Shown: positions 15,991-24,826 of the stretch, one piece after another
Layout of the letters: each line of letters starts with the position of its first letter
How positions within the stretch are numbered: the first letter of the stretch is position 1
DNA from: Acidobacterium capsulatum ATCC 51196
GTDB taxonomy: Bacteria; Acidobacteriota; Terriglobia; Terriglobales; Acidobacteriaceae
Direction of reading: 5' to 3'
Assembly: GCF_000022565.1 (NCBI RefSeq)
Contig: NC_012483.1
Location: forward strand, 1,054,001-1,118,000
Length of the DNA: 64,000 nucleotides
Program-made: the position numbers and the translations under genes
Notes under the pieces: model-generated
The model's input: only the letters and a program-made list of their open reading frames with translations
What the model was told of the DNA's origin: nothing
The model's database searches: none

Positions 15991-16019
15991 TCTCACTCTC
16001 TTCATCAGAGAGAGTGAGA
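15991..16019 (-). terminator. Hairpin downstream of mqnE
   Basis: TCTCACTCTCT (15991-16001) and AGAGAGTGAGA (16009-16019) form a perfect 11-base stem with a seven-base loop, 20 bases beyond the mqnE stop on the minus strand. It has no U tract. Confidence 0.55.
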
Positions 16020-16038
16020 ACGCTGAAGGTTGCCACGC

Positions 16039-17172
16039 TTAGACGGCGACGGTGAATGTGTCTTCGCTGCGAGTAACCGCGCGGTAGAGGGTGTCGCGCT
16101 CGACGGGGACGCGGCCCGCGGCGGTGATGAGGCGCATGAGCTCTTCGCGACGCATGCCCTGCGGCGTGGTGGCGCCGGCATCGTGATAGATTTTTTCTTC
16201 GATGACGGTGCCGTCGATGTCATCTGCGCCGAAGCGGAGCGCGATCTGCGCGATCTTGGCCGTCATCATCTGCCAGTAGGCCTTGATGTGCGGGAAGTTG
16301 TCGAGCATGAGGCGGCTGACGGCGATCTGTCGAATGTCTGTCAGGCCGGTGGTGCGGGGCAGATGCTCCAAGGGCGTGTTGTCAGGGTGGAAGGCCAGCG
16401 GAATGAAGGTCTGGAAGCCGTGGGTCTCGTCCTGTACCTCGCGAAGCTTGATGAGATGATCGACGCGGTCTTCGTCAGACTCGATGTGGCCGTAGAGCAT
16501 GGTGGCGTTGGACTTGAGGCCGGCCTGGTGAACCATGCGGGCGGTGTCGAGCCACTCGCTGCCGTCGATCTTGTGGTCGCAGATGATGTGGCGCACGCGG
16601 TCAGAGAAGATTTCAGCTCCGCCGCCGGGCATGGAGTCTACGCCGCAATCTTTGAGGCGGCGCAGCGTCTCGGGAATGGTGAGCTTGGCGCGGCGCGCGA
16701 GGAAGGCGATCTCCACCATGGTGAAGGCCTTGATATGCACCTGCGGGAAGCGCTCCTTGAGGCCGCGCACGAGATCTTCAAAATATTCGAGCGGCAGATC
16801 GGGGTGCAGGCCGCCGACGATGTGGAACTCCGTCACGGCCTCGGTGTAGCCGGAAGCGGCAGTTTCCCATGCCTGTTCAAGCGCCATGGTGTAGGAGCCT
16901 TCGGTTCCCTTTTTGCGGCCAAAGGCGCAGAGGCGGCAGGCCGCGACGCAGACATTGGTCGGATTGATGTGGCGGTTGACGTTGAAGTAGGCCACATCGC
17001 CGTGCAGATTTTCGCGCACGTGGTTGGCCAGCCAGCCCACAGCCAGAATGTCTGGCGAACGATAAAGGGTTACTCCCTCTTCAAACGAAAGACGCTCGGA
17101 GGCGAGAACCTTTTCGGCAATCGGCTGGAGCCGGGGGTCATCGGAGACAAAGGCATGTTGCTGGCTTGGCAT
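16039..17172 (-). CDS. mqnE: Aminodeoxyfutalosine synthase (radical SAM)
   Basis: A 377-residue radical-SAM enzyme of the futalosine route to menaquinone. It joins chorismate-derived 3-enolpyruvyl-benzoate to the adenosyl radical to give aminofutalosine. The iron-sulfur motif CVAACRLC supplies C75, C79 and C82 (CX3CX2C). NVNRHINPTNVC, the GGLHPDLPLEYFEDLVRG segment and GGGAEIFSDRVR are typical of MqnE as opposed to MqnC. Its presence implies menaquinone made without the classical Men pathway. The ATG at 17172 and a GTG at 17175 are both possible, and the ribosome site (AAAGAG) is very close to either. No other mqn gene is in the window. Confidence 0.92.
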   Translation of the reverse strand: MPSQQHAFVSDDPRLQPIAEKVLASERLSFEEGVTLYRSPDILAVGWLANHVRENLHGDVAYFNVNRHINPTNVCVAACRLCAFGRKKGTEGSYTMALEQAWETAASGYTEAVTEFHIVGGLHPDLPLEYFEDLVRGLKERFPQVHIKAFTMVEIAFLARRAKLTIPETLRRLKDCGVDSMPGGGAEIFSDRVRHIICDHKIDGSEWLDTARMVHQAGLKSNATMLYGHIESDEDRVDHLIKLREVQDETHGFQTFIPLAFHPDNTPLEHLPRTTGLTDIRQIAVSRLMLDNFPHIKAYWQMMTAKIAQIALRFGADDIDGTVIEEKIYHDAGATTPQGMRREELMRLITAAGRVPVERDTLYRAVTRSEDTFTVAV

Positions 17173-17314
17173 CACTCTTTATGATACTGCACGAGCAAAA
17201 AAGGATTCGCGGCCGGCGTGCGCCATCAAAAAGAGCCGGGAGAAGATGCGATGGCACTGTTAAGATCGAGGGAAATTGCGGCGAATTACTAATTGACTCT
17301 CCACAAGGATTCTC

Positions 17315-17863
17315 TTGCGCTCATTGAGGAACATGGTCCGTCTGGCGCTGTTTGGCGTTCTGGGGCCGCTGGCGCTACTGGCGGCAGCCGGGGCTCAAAC
17401 GCCGGTGCGTTTTCCCGCGGTGACGGCTTACAGCCTTGCGAAAAGCAAAGTGGCGCTGCCAGCCGATCTGAAGGGGAAACTGAACCTGCTGGTGCTCTCG
17501 TTTGACGTGAGCCAGAGTCCGGAGGTGGACCGCTGGCTACGGGAGGCCCAGTCTCTGGAACGGCTGCACGAAGGACTGCGCTACTATGTGCTGCCCGTCT
17601 CGGAGCGGGAAAACGACCTGTACCGCTGGTGGCAGAATTCGTCGATGCGCGGGAATTACAGCGATCCGCAGGAGTGGCCGCGAATCGTGCCGCTGTATGT
17701 GAACCGGAAGCAGTTTCGTGGCGCACTGCAGATTCCGAAGGACCGTTCGGTGGTCGTGCTGCTGACCGATGCGCAGGGCGAAGTGCTTTGGCGGACGCAT
17801 GGAAAGCTGGACCAGGAGAAGCAGGCGGAGATTGAGAGGCAGCTTTTAGCTGTTAGCTATTAG
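17315..17863 (+). CDS. Secreted thioredoxin-fold-like protein, function unknown
   Basis: A 182-residue protein with an N-terminal signal (LALFGVLGPLALLAAAGAQT). The rest reads like a thioredoxin-like fold: LKGKLNLLVLSFDVSQSPEVDRWL for the first strand-helix unit, RSVVVLLTDAQGEVLWRTHGKLD for the late strands. There is no CXXC motif, so a redox role is unlikely; it recalls Atp10/TlpA-shaped proteins without the active site. The TTG at 17315 has AAGGA at good spacing, while the ATG at 17333 is an alternative with a tight GAGGA. The last codons and stop lie within the AGCT-type repeat array, so the C-terminus may have been reshaped by repeat insertion. Confidence 0.65.
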   Translation: MRSLRNMVRLALFGVLGPLALLAAAGAQTPVRFPAVTAYSLAKSKVALPADLKGKLNLLVLSFDVSQSPEVDRWLREAQSLERLHEGLRYYVLPVSERENDLYRWWQNSSMRGNYSDPQEWPRIVPLYVNRKQFRGALQIPKDRSVVVLLTDAQGEVLWRTHGKLDQEKQAEIERQLLAVSY

Positions 17864-18048
17864 CTTTTAGCTATGAGCTGCCAGCTACTAGCTTTTGGCT
17901 ATTAGCTGTGAGTGTTCAGTGTTTGGCTATTCGCCGCTCGCCGGCGGCTCGCTGCTGGCGATCTGAGGCGGCTCGATCACAAGGCTTGAGATCGAGCTAA
18001 CAGCTAAAGGCCAGCAGCTAATAGCTAGGAGCTAAAAGCTAATAGCTG
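17848..18048. repeat. Two inverted arrays of AGCTWTTAGCT-type short repeats
   Basis: The left array (about 17848-17910) reads AGCTTTTAGCTGTTAGCTATTAG and onward with AGCT roughly every 7-11 bases. The right array (about 17996-18048) contains AGCTAATAGCTAGGAGCTAA, the same pattern in reverse complement. Together they form a large imperfect inverted repeat around a GC-rich centre between two convergent genes. They may serve as a bidirectional terminator. Confidence 0.75.
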
Positions 18049-18054
18049 CTTTCA

Positions 18055-18513
18055 TCACAGCAGGGATTTTTCGAGGACGAGGGCGTCGATCTTGTCCATG
18101 TAGTAGCGGGGGATGCGGCCGATGGGGCGGTATTGCTCGCGCTCATAGAATTGCTGCGCGGCGAGGTTGTCGACGGCGACTTCGAGCCGGATGCTGGCGA
18201 GGCCTTCTTCGCGGAGATGCTTTTCGACAGCGAAGAGCAGGGCGCGGCCTACGCCCTGGCGGCGCGCGGATTCCGCAACATCAATGGTGACGACATACCC
18301 GTAGTGAAGCTCGCCACGGCGGCGCTGCCCGGCGAGAATGAAGCCGAGAAGCGCGCCGGTTGCGCCTTCCGCCAGCAGCGCGATGCTGTGCGGCTGCGAG
18401 AGGAAGGCGCGGAAATCCGCGCGGGAGTATGCAATGCCCGGGGGAAAGCACTGCTGGTCGAGGTGATAGAAGCCGTTATAGTCGGCGCTGGTGGCTTCGC
18501 GAAGGGTCCACAC
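18055..18513 (-). CDS. GNAT-family N-acetyltransferase (RimI-like)
   Basis: A 152-residue GCN5-type acetyltransferase. It starts VWTLREATSADYNGFYHLD. The acetyl-CoA motif is VTIDVAESARRQGVGRALL (R-x-x-G-x-G/A type). The tail LEVAVDNLAAQQFYEREQY is close to RimI, which acetylates protein N-termini. A free-living small-molecule acetyltransferase is the other possibility. I chose the GTG at 18513 because the longer frame (to 18657) overlaps the upstream propeller gene and lacks family sequence. The start lies eight bases after that gene's TAG, implying translational coupling. Confidence 0.8.
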   Translation of the reverse strand: MWTLREATSADYNGFYHLDQQCFPPGIAYSRADFRAFLSQPHSIALLAEGATGALLGFILAGQRRRGELHYGYVVTIDVAESARRQGVGRALLFAVEKHLREEGLASIRLEVAVDNLAAQQFYEREQYRPIGRIPRYYMDKIDALVLEKSLL

Positions 18514-18521
18514 GGCAGCAG

Positions 18522-20489
18522 CTAGTTGCCCCCCTCGGCGAGCGCGGTGCCGCTCTGCGAGGCGGGCTGCACCACGACTCCGTTGGAATAGGAGACGGCC
18601 ACGAGACGGTTGCCGAGAGTGTGAATGGCATGCACGAGCCAGCCGGTGTTCCACCACTTCCAGGTGTAGGTCTTCGGGTTGATGGCATAGACGACGGTCG
18701 AGTCACTGGAAGAGAGCAGAACGCTGTTTTGTGCCGGGTCCCAGGTGAGGCTGTTGATTGCGTTGACGGGCAGGCGCTTGAGTTGGAACCAGCGCAGGCC
18801 CGCATCATGCGTAAAGTAGATGCCCTGCGGACCGCCGACCCAGAGGGTTCCATCCGGTGTGATGGTGGCGGCGGTGAGCGAGGAAAGACCGAGCGGGCGG
18901 TACATGGTGCGCCAGGTCTGGCCGTTGTCAGTGGAATAGCTAATGCTGTCACGATTGACGGCGACGGTGCGGCTGCCGAGAGTGCCAAAGTAAATGTAAC
19001 CGTCACGGCGCAGAATAGGCCCTTGCCAGGTTGCACCTTCATTGTGGCTGAGATAGACGCCGCCCTCGGTGACGGCGTACCAGACGGGACCGCGAGTGAA
19101 GAGGTGGTTGACGCGAGAGTCGATATGGGCACCAGAGGCTACCGGACGATGGATGCGGCGGCGTGATGAGGCAGCATGGGAGGGCCGGTTGACGATCTTT
19201 CCGTCTTGCGCCCAGCCGGATGGCGACCAGCGATAAAGGCCGCTATTGGTGCCGGCGTAGACGGTTCCGTCACTGGATTGCGCGAGAGCGAAGACGTCGC
19301 GTCCGCCGAGGCCGTTGCTCTGCTGAGCCCAGGTGCGGCCGTCATCATGCGAGACGAAAACACCGCCGAAGCTTTTGCCGTTGACCACGCCGGCATAGAG
19401 AGTGCCGGGGTGCTGGTGATCGACGAGGACGGAGGAGACAACACGCTCGGAGAATCCGCTGTTGGAGGGTTCGAAGCTCTTGCCGCCGTCGTTGCTGGCG
19501 AGAACGCCGCTTTCATCGGTCGCCATGAGCACGTGCTGCGGATTGGCCGGGTCAATGTAGATATCGTTGATGATGACGTAGGGACTGGTCAGACGATTCC
19601 AGCTCTTGCCGCCGTTGAGAGTCTTGTAGAGGCCCTCGGTGGTGCCGGCGTAGACGACGTCGCGATTCTGCGGATCTTCTTTGATCGAGCGGGTGCGGCG
19701 AGCGGTGGTGGGAATGCCCTGCACCTTGCGGAAGAGCAAGCCGCCGTTGTCGCTGCGATAGATGCCCGAGCAGGCGCTGGCGTAGAGCACGGTGGGCAAC
19801 TGCGGGTCGATGAGGATGGAGAAGACGTCGGAATCGGTGATGATTCCCTTCTTGATGTTGAACCAGTGGCGGCCGCCGTCGGTGGTCTTCCAGGGCAGGT
19901 GCCAGGTGCCTGCGTAGACGGTATCGGGGTCCGTGGGGTCAACGGCGATGGACTGAACCTCGCGGATTTCTCCGCTGCCGGCGGGGCTGATCTCTTTCCA
20001 GTGCTGGCCGCTGTCTTCAGTGCGGTAGACGCCGCTGATGGTTCCGGCGACAAGAATGTGCGAATTGGACGGTGCCTGTGCCAGAGCGCGGACGGATTGG
20101 CCGTCCATGCCGGTGAGCTCAGTCCAGGTCGCGCCGGAGTCGTGGCTGACGAAGACGCCGCCGCCGAAGCGATCGAGCCTCCATGCGCCAGCGTACAGCG
20201 TATGCGGGTCACGCTCGTCGACGATGATGTGGTCGATGACGAGATCGTCTCCGGTGCCCAGTTGCGCGAGACGGGTCCAGTGCGCGCCGCCGTCGACGGA
20301 CTGGTAGATCCAACTGTTCGCCGTGCCCAGATACAGGTGCGAGGGGTGGGCAGGATCGGCCGCAAAGCTGCGTGCATCACCGCCATCCGGGCCCACGGCG
20401 GGCCAGTGATGGATTGCGGCGTGCAGGGCGGGAACAGTCAAGAGACAAAGAAGCAAAGAAGCCGAGGCTACAAAGGGTCGGAACCGCAT
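18522..20489 (-). CDS. Secreted Asp-box beta-propeller protein (sortilin/BNR type)
   Basis: A 655-residue exported protein with signal peptide FVASASLLLCLLTVPALHA. I count about eleven Asp-box repeats of the S-x-D-x-G-x-x-W type, for example SVDGGAHW, SHDSGATW, TEDSGQHW, TTDGGRHW, TLNGGKSW, SHDDGRTW and STDNGQTW. They are spaced roughly 40-60 residues apart, with LYAG strands between. This is the fold of VPS10/sortilin, YCF48 and photosystem-assembly or xyloglucanase-like propellers. Acidic catalytic residues cannot be placed by eye, so binding or scaffolding is as likely as hydrolysis. It is followed eight bases later by the GNAT gene. Confidence 0.78.
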   Translation of the reverse strand: MRFRPFVASASLLLCLLTVPALHAAIHHWPAVGPDGGDARSFAADPAHPSHLYLGTANSWIYQSVDGGAHWTRLAQLGTGDDLVIDHIIVDERDPHTLYAGAWRLDRFGGGVFVSHDSGATWTELTGMDGQSVRALAQAPSNSHILVAGTISGVYRTEDSGQHWKEISPAGSGEIREVQSIAVDPTDPDTVYAGTWHLPWKTTDGGRHWFNIKKGIITDSDVFSILIDPQLPTVLYASACSGIYRSDNGGLLFRKVQGIPTTARRTRSIKEDPQNRDVVYAGTTEGLYKTLNGGKSWNRLTSPYVIINDIYIDPANPQHVLMATDESGVLASNDGGKSFEPSNSGFSERVVSSVLVDHQHPGTLYAGVVNGKSFGGVFVSHDDGRTWAQQSNGLGGRDVFALAQSSDGTVYAGTNSGLYRWSPSGWAQDGKIVNRPSHAASSRRRIHRPVASGAHIDSRVNHLFTRGPVWYAVTEGGVYLSHNEGATWQGPILRRDGYIYFGTLGSRTVAVNRDSISYSTDNGQTWRTMYRPLGLSSLTAATITPDGTLWVGGPQGIYFTHDAGLRWFQLKRLPVNAINSLTWDPAQNSVLLSSSDSTVVYAINPKTYTWKWWNTGWLVHAIHTLGNRLVAVSYSNGVVVQPASQSGTALAEGGN

Positions 20490-20556
20490 AAGTTATTTTT
20501 CCACAACGAAGGCGCTGAGCCCGGTGAGGGCTGAAGAGTGAACCAGAGAAGCCAAA

Positions 20557-20583
20557 GGGCTGACCGGATTGTCCGGTCAGCCC
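20557..20583 (-). terminator. Hairpin downstream of the OmpA-like gene
   Basis: GGGCTGACCGGA (20557-20568) and TCCGGTCAGCCC (20572-20583) form a perfect 12-base stem around TTG. On the minus strand it lies about 28 bases after the OmpA-like stop codon and is followed by a short TTT. Confidence 0.7.
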
Positions 20584-20611
20584 CAGGGTAGTGACTGCAC
20601 CTAAAGAAGGC

Positions 20612-22264
20612 TTACATCTTGTGAGCGGCCTTCTTGTGGTGGCGGTAGTGATGGTGCCAGTGGTGACGGACCGGGTGCATTTCGGTCTGGCTGACCGGCT
20701 GCGTTCCGGGGACGTCATTCTCGAAGTTCGCGCCGGAGGGAACGAGGTAGTCATCGACTTCCTTCGCGCCCGCGTTGCCGGTGCGGACCTCGATGCGGCT
20801 GGCATCGATGCCCTTGTCCTTGACGAGGTACTGCTTGGCGTTCTCAGCGCGCTCGGCAGCCTTGTGGTCAGCCATGCGCTCACCAGGAGCCGAGTTGCCA
20901 ACGAGGACCAGGGTGGCATCGGACTGACGCTGCGCGTTGAGGGCAACATCATCGAGGCAAGCCTTGGCTTCGTTGTCGACACGGGTGGGACGGCGCTTGT
21001 CGCGGTCAAAGCTCAGCGTGCAGAGCTTCTGGACCGACGGCGGCGGCGGCGGCGGCGGTGCCTGGACATCCACCGTGGTGGTGGCCGAAGCAGTCTGGCC
21101 CTTGTCGTCCTGCACGTTGCAGGTGACAGTGACCTCGCCGGACGGAGCACCCGTAGTGGACAGCGTGGCGGTGTTGCCAGTGCCGCTGATGGTGCCTTCG
21201 CTGGCGGAGTAGCTGTAGGTCAGCGGACGGTTCTGCGGGCTGACACCCGTCGCGGTGATGGTGGAGCTGTCGCCCGGCTTCACCGTGGTGGGATCGGCGG
21301 TGCAGCTGACCGTCGGGGGCTCAAACTGCTTGACGGTGAAGTGGGCCGTGCAATCAGCCGACTGGCCGACCTTATTGCCCTGGGTCACGTGACCCTGCAC
21401 CGTGTAAGCACCCGGCTGAAGATTGGTGGTGTCAATGGTTCCGGTGGAGCTGTCGCCAGCCACCGTGAAGCCATTGCCCGACCAGCTATAGGTCGCATTC
21501 TTCTTGGGGTTGAGGTTGGTGGCCGTTCCGGTAACCGTGACCGAGCTGCCGGGATACACGCTGTCGGGGCTGACCGAGCAGGAGTAGGTGACCGGCGGCG
21601 GGGGAACGATGTTGCCGAAATGGAAGACCAGACCGGTGCTCAGGCGGGCCGTGTTGGAATTGACGCGGCCACCGACAACCGGAGCCGGACCGTAGTCGGC
21701 ATGGAGATATTCATAGTCAGCCTGGAAGAGACGCAGGCTGAGGTGGTGATGGAACCACGGGAGGGGATAATCGAGACCACCGCCGACGGTGAGCGCCGGA
21801 CCCCAGGTGTAGGGATGGTAGGTGTAAGGCTCATCGTTGGGTCCGCCAATGCGAACCGCGCCGGCGAGGGCGTGCACGAAGGGCACCATGCCCTGCATGG
21901 GATAACGGGCGATGAGACCGGCCTGAGCCGTCTGCAGACCGTCGTTACGGCCGCTGGGGCTGTTCTCGTACTCAATCTGACCGCCGATGTAGCGGTTGAA
22001 GTAGTAAGCAACGCTGCCGATGGCGCCTTCATCGATCGACGAAAGATTGTCGGAGAAGGTGGAACCGTCGGTCAGAGTCGTGTTCACCGTGGCATGGGGC
22101 GCCACGTAGGAGTAACCCAGGAAGACATCGGTACGGGATATGTGCTCACGAGGAGCAGATGGCAAGGTATTGGAACTCTGCGCGTAGAGTGTGGATGCGC
22201 CCAGCGCAACCGCACACCCGGCCAGCAGAATTCGGCTGAAAGAGCTTAAAGGACGAGTATTCAT
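20612..22264 (-). CDS. Outer-membrane beta-barrel protein with Ig-like domains and OmpA-like C-terminus
   Basis: A 550-residue envelope protein. A signal peptide (ILLAGCAVALGASTLYAQ) precedes an OmpA/OmpW-type eight-strand barrel (about residues 40-210: TDVFLGYSYVAPHATVN, HHLSLRLFQADYEYL, RLSTGLVFHFGN). Two Ig/PKD-like modules follow (TYSCSVSPDSVYPGSSVTVTG; VSCTADPTTVKPGDSSTITATG), then a PPPPPPPP hinge and an OmpA-like domain (CTLSFDRD ... AERAENAKQYLVKDKGI) that probably contacts peptidoglycan. The extreme C-terminus is very rich in histidine. GGAGGA seven bases before the ATG at 22264 fixes the start. The role is likely structural, linking outer membrane and wall. Confidence 0.82.
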   Translation of the reverse strand: MNTRPLSSFSRILLAGCAVALGASTLYAQSSNTLPSAPREHISRTDVFLGYSYVAPHATVNTTLTDGSTFSDNLSSIDEGAIGSVAYYFNRYIGGQIEYENSPSGRNDGLQTAQAGLIARYPMQGMVPFVHALAGAVRIGGPNDEPYTYHPYTWGPALTVGGGLDYPLPWFHHHLSLRLFQADYEYLHADYGPAPVVGGRVNSNTARLSTGLVFHFGNIVPPPPVTYSCSVSPDSVYPGSSVTVTGTATNLNPKKNATYSWSGNGFTVAGDSSTGTIDTTNLQPGAYTVQGHVTQGNKVGQSADCTAHFTVKQFEPPTVSCTADPTTVKPGDSSTITATGVSPQNRPLTYSYSASEGTISGTGNTATLSTTGAPSGEVTVTCNVQDDKGQTASATTTVDVQAPPPPPPPSVQKLCTLSFDRDKRRPTRVDNEAKACLDDVALNAQRQSDATLVLVGNSAPGERMADHKAAERAENAKQYLVKDKGIDASRIEVRTGNAGAKEVDDYLVPSGANFENDVPGTQPVSQTEMHPVRHHWHHHYRHHKKAAHKM

Positions 22265-22571
22265 GCGTCTATCCTCCGCAACCACCGAATGTTGAAAGTC
22301 GTACATGATTAAAAACTTGGCCTCACAGCAACCGGAAACCCTAGCGCAGTTCAACAGTTACCGCAGTGAATAAGAACGAAACTACAGCACAATCAACTAT
22401 CTTAGAGCGCAAAAGTCCGAAATAGTTGCCTGTGACGCACGACAGGGAACCAAATTCGTTACAAATTGGTTCCCTGCATTGAACGCAACTTTGGCCGAAC
22501 ATTTTTCCTCAAGGCGCAATTTGTCTGCTCCCACCTGGAAAATCGATCTTAACCTCTTGAAAACACAATAA
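22265..22571. other. 307-base intergenic region between nuoB and the OmpA-like gene
   Basis: Apart from the hairpin at 22443-22476 and the GGAGGA ribosome site of the OmpA-like gene (about 22272-22277), I see no gene. The stretch is AT-richer than its flanks, as expected for a promoter. Confidence 0.5.
22443..22476. terminator. Hairpin between nuoB and the OmpA-like gene
   Basis: CAGGGAACCAA (22443-22453) pairs perfectly with TTGGTTCCCTG (22466-22476), and partial pairing continues inward. It lies about 100 bases downstream of the nuoB stop. The absence of a U tract leaves open an operator or leader structure for the OmpA-like gene. Confidence 0.4.
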
Positions 22572-23144
22572 CTATTGCAGATTGAGGGCCCGTTTGAAGC
22601 TGCCCCGCTCGTTCTGGATCTTTTCCTGCAGGAGCGTGAATGCGTAGATCAACTGCTCCGGACGCGGGGGACATCCAGGTACATAGATGTCAACCGGGAT
22701 GACTTGGTTGACTCCCTGCAGCAAGGCGTAATTGTTGAAAACGCCGCCTGAAGTGGCACAGGCCCCCATGGAGATGACCCACTTGGGCTCGGGCATCTGG
22801 TCATAAAGGCGACGGATGACGGGAGCCATCTTCTGCGAGACACGACCGGCAATGACCATGAGGTCGGCCTGACGGGGCGAGGGGCGGAAGACTTCCGCGC
22901 CGAAACGAGCCACGTCAAAGCGCGAGGCCCCCATGGACATCATTTCAATCGCGCAGCAGGCGAGTCCAAAAGTCATGGGCCAGATGGAGCTTTTGCGGAC
23001 CCAGTTGATGGCCGAATCGAGCGTGGTCAGAAACACGCCCTCGGGCTGCTCGTAGCCATAGCTGGCCTGATGAATCTTTTCCTGATTCAGGGCGCTGCTC
23101 TGCAGCGTTCCAAAAAGATAGCGGTCACGCACCGTATCGGTCAT
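22572..23144 (-). CDS. nuoB: NADH-quinone oxidoreductase subunit B
   Basis: A 190-residue peripheral-arm subunit of complex I that carries cluster N2, the last iron-sulfur centre before quinone. The ligands are all visible: adjacent C63-C64 ([10 protein letters not shown]), C129 ([10 protein letters not shown]) and C158 (YVPGCPPRP). The core matches bacterial NuoB closely. The ATG at 23144 starts [15 protein letters not shown]; the longer frame upstream has no similarity. No nuoA, nuoC or other complex I gene adjoins it, which is unusual because nuoB normally sits inside the nuoA-N operon. It may be an additional copy or part of a dispersed complex. Confidence 0.92.
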   Translation of the reverse strand: MTDTVRDRYLFGTLQSSALNQEKIHQASYGYEQPEGVFLTTLDSAINWVRKSSIWPMTFGLACCAIEMMSMGASRFDVARFGAEVFRPSPRQADLMVIAGRVSQKMAPVIRRLYDQMPEPKWVISMGACATSGGVFNNYALLQGVNQVIPVDIYVPGCPPRPEQLIYAFTLLQEKIQNERGSFKRALNLQ

Positions 23145-23362
23145 ACCACTACTATATCGCTGCCGGGCGTTCTGGGGAATGCAGAAGAGCCATGGAAGCA
23201 GCATCGCTTTGAGGAAGTGGATTTTCTGTTGGTCATTTGGTCGAAGTATGTAAAAGTAGCGTCAATCATCCACGCTGCCGCATGGTCCCTGTCTGACGAT
23301 GGCCGGCAACATTAATTGCCACATTTGCCCCGTTGCATAAAGAACCTGACCCACGGAGCCTT

Positions 23363-24772
23363 ATGAGACCTCGTTTCGTCAAGCTGTCCTTTTTTGCATT
23401 TTCAGGATTTCTTCTTTGCGGCCTACCCGCTCTGGCACAGTCTGCCAGCAGCGCGACGGCAAGCCAGATTGCCCAATTGCAAACACAGATTGCCAATGCC
23501 CAGACCTCTGGGGACAACGGCTGGATGCTGGTGAGTTCCGCCCTGGTGCTGATGATGACCGGACCGGGTCTGGCACTGTTTTACAGCGGCCTGGTGCGGA
23601 AGAAAAACGTACTGGCCACGATGATGCAGAGCTTCATGATGATGTGCATTGTGACGCTGCTTTGGGGCATTGTGGGCTACAGCCTGGCCTTTGGCTCGGG
23701 CACGAGCTTCATTGGAGGATTTCAACACCTCTTTCTACGCGGAGTCGGGCTGGCTCCCGATCCTGCTTATGCAGGCACCATTCCGGCGCAGACCTACATG
23801 ATTTACCAGCTCATGTTTGCGATCATTACCCCTGCACTGATTACGGGCGCCTTTGCCGAACGCATGAAGTTCAGCGCGATGGCGGTGTTTCTGACGCTGT
23901 GGTCGCTGGTGGTGTATTCGCCGATGGCGCACATGGTGTGGGGCAAGGGCGGACTGCTGAATGCGGCCGCGGGCGGAGCGATTCCCTGCCTGGACTTTGC
24001 GGGCGGCACAGTGGTGCATATTACGTCGGGCGTTTCGGCGCTGGTTTGCGCACTGTATCTGGGCAAGCGGGTGGGATACCCGAAGGAGCCGACGCCGCCA
24101 CACTCGCTGGTGCTGAGCGTAGTGGGCGCCTGCCTGCTGTGGGTGGGCTGGTTTGGCTTTAACGCGGGCAGCGCACTCAATGCCGGCACGCTGGCGACGA
24201 GCGCGTTTGTGAATACGCAGTTTGCGACGGCAACGGCAGCGTTAGGCTGGGTAGCCGTGGAGTGGTGGCGGACGGGCAAGCCGACGGTGCTGGGCGGAAT
24301 CTCAGGCGCTGTGGCCGGGCTGGTGGCGATTACGCCGGCAGCCGGCTTTGTGGAGCCGATGGCCGCCTTTGTGATTGGCGCGATCGCGGGCGTCTTCTGC
24401 TTCCTCATGGTGACAACGGTCAAGTCGCTGTTTGGCTATGACGATTCGCTGGATGCCTTTGGCGTGCATGGTGCGGGCGGAACGCTGGGCGCGATTTTGA
24501 CGGGCGTGTTTGCCTCGAGCGCGATCAATCCGATCTTCAAAGACGCCAAAACGGGAGCCACACTGCCCTCAGGTGTCATCGAAGGTAACTGGCACCAATT
24601 GTTGAACCAGTTTGGCGGCGTAGCCATTGCGTGGGGACTATCGATTGTGGGTACTCTGATTCTGCTGAAGCTGGTGGATGTGACGATTGGCCTGCGCGTG
24701 ACGCCCGATGAAGAGCGCGAAGGACTTGACATTACCCAGCATGGCGAGGAAGGCTACGAGTTTGTAGCGTAG
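23363..24772 (+). CDS. amtB: Ammonium transporter (Amt family)
   Basis: A 469-residue inner-membrane channel for ammonium/ammonia. A cleavable signal (FFAFSGFLLCGLPALAQ) precedes a short helical extension and eleven membrane helices, starting at WMLVSSALVLMMTGPGLALFYSGLVRKKN. Recognisable pore elements are the GAFAERMKFSA segment, GGTVVHITSGVSALV with the first conserved histidine, and DAFGVHGAGGTLGAI with the second. The twin-histidine pore is therefore intact. The C-terminus DEEREGLDITQHGEEGYEF is the PII-responsive tail. It is followed 54 bases later by the PII gene, the classic amtB-PII pairing. ACGGAG lies four bases before the ATG. Confidence 0.95.
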   Translation: MRPRFVKLSFFAFSGFLLCGLPALAQSASSATASQIAQLQTQIANAQTSGDNGWMLVSSALVLMMTGPGLALFYSGLVRKKNVLATMMQSFMMMCIVTLLWGIVGYSLAFGSGTSFIGGFQHLFLRGVGLAPDPAYAGTIPAQTYMIYQLMFAIITPALITGAFAERMKFSAMAVFLTLWSLVVYSPMAHMVWGKGGLLNAAAGGAIPCLDFAGGTVVHITSGVSALVCALYLGKRVGYPKEPTPPHSLVLSVVGACLLWVGWFGFNAGSALNAGTLATSAFVNTQFATATAALGWVAVEWWRTGKPTVLGGISGAVAGLVAITPAAGFVEPMAAFVIGAIAGVFCFLMVTTVKSLFGYDDSLDAFGVHGAGGTLGAILTGVFASSAINPIFKDAKTGATLPSGVIEGNWHQLLNQFGGVAIAWGLSIVGTLILLKLVDVTIGLRVTPDEEREGLDITQHGEEGYEFVA

Positions 24773-24826
24773 CCTCGAAACGTTATTGGAATGGAATTCT
24801 GACACGGAGCAGTTCAGGACAAGAAC

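Noticed and set aside
18514-18657. N-terminal extension of the acetyltransferase gene
   Set aside because: It overlaps the propeller gene's coding end and shows no GNAT sequence; the GTG at 18513 fits the family start.
23205-23362. Sigma-54 promoter in front of amtB
   Set aside because: The best GG/GC pair (CCGGCAACATTAATTGCC region) has the wrong 11-base spacing, so it does not meet the -24/-12 rule.
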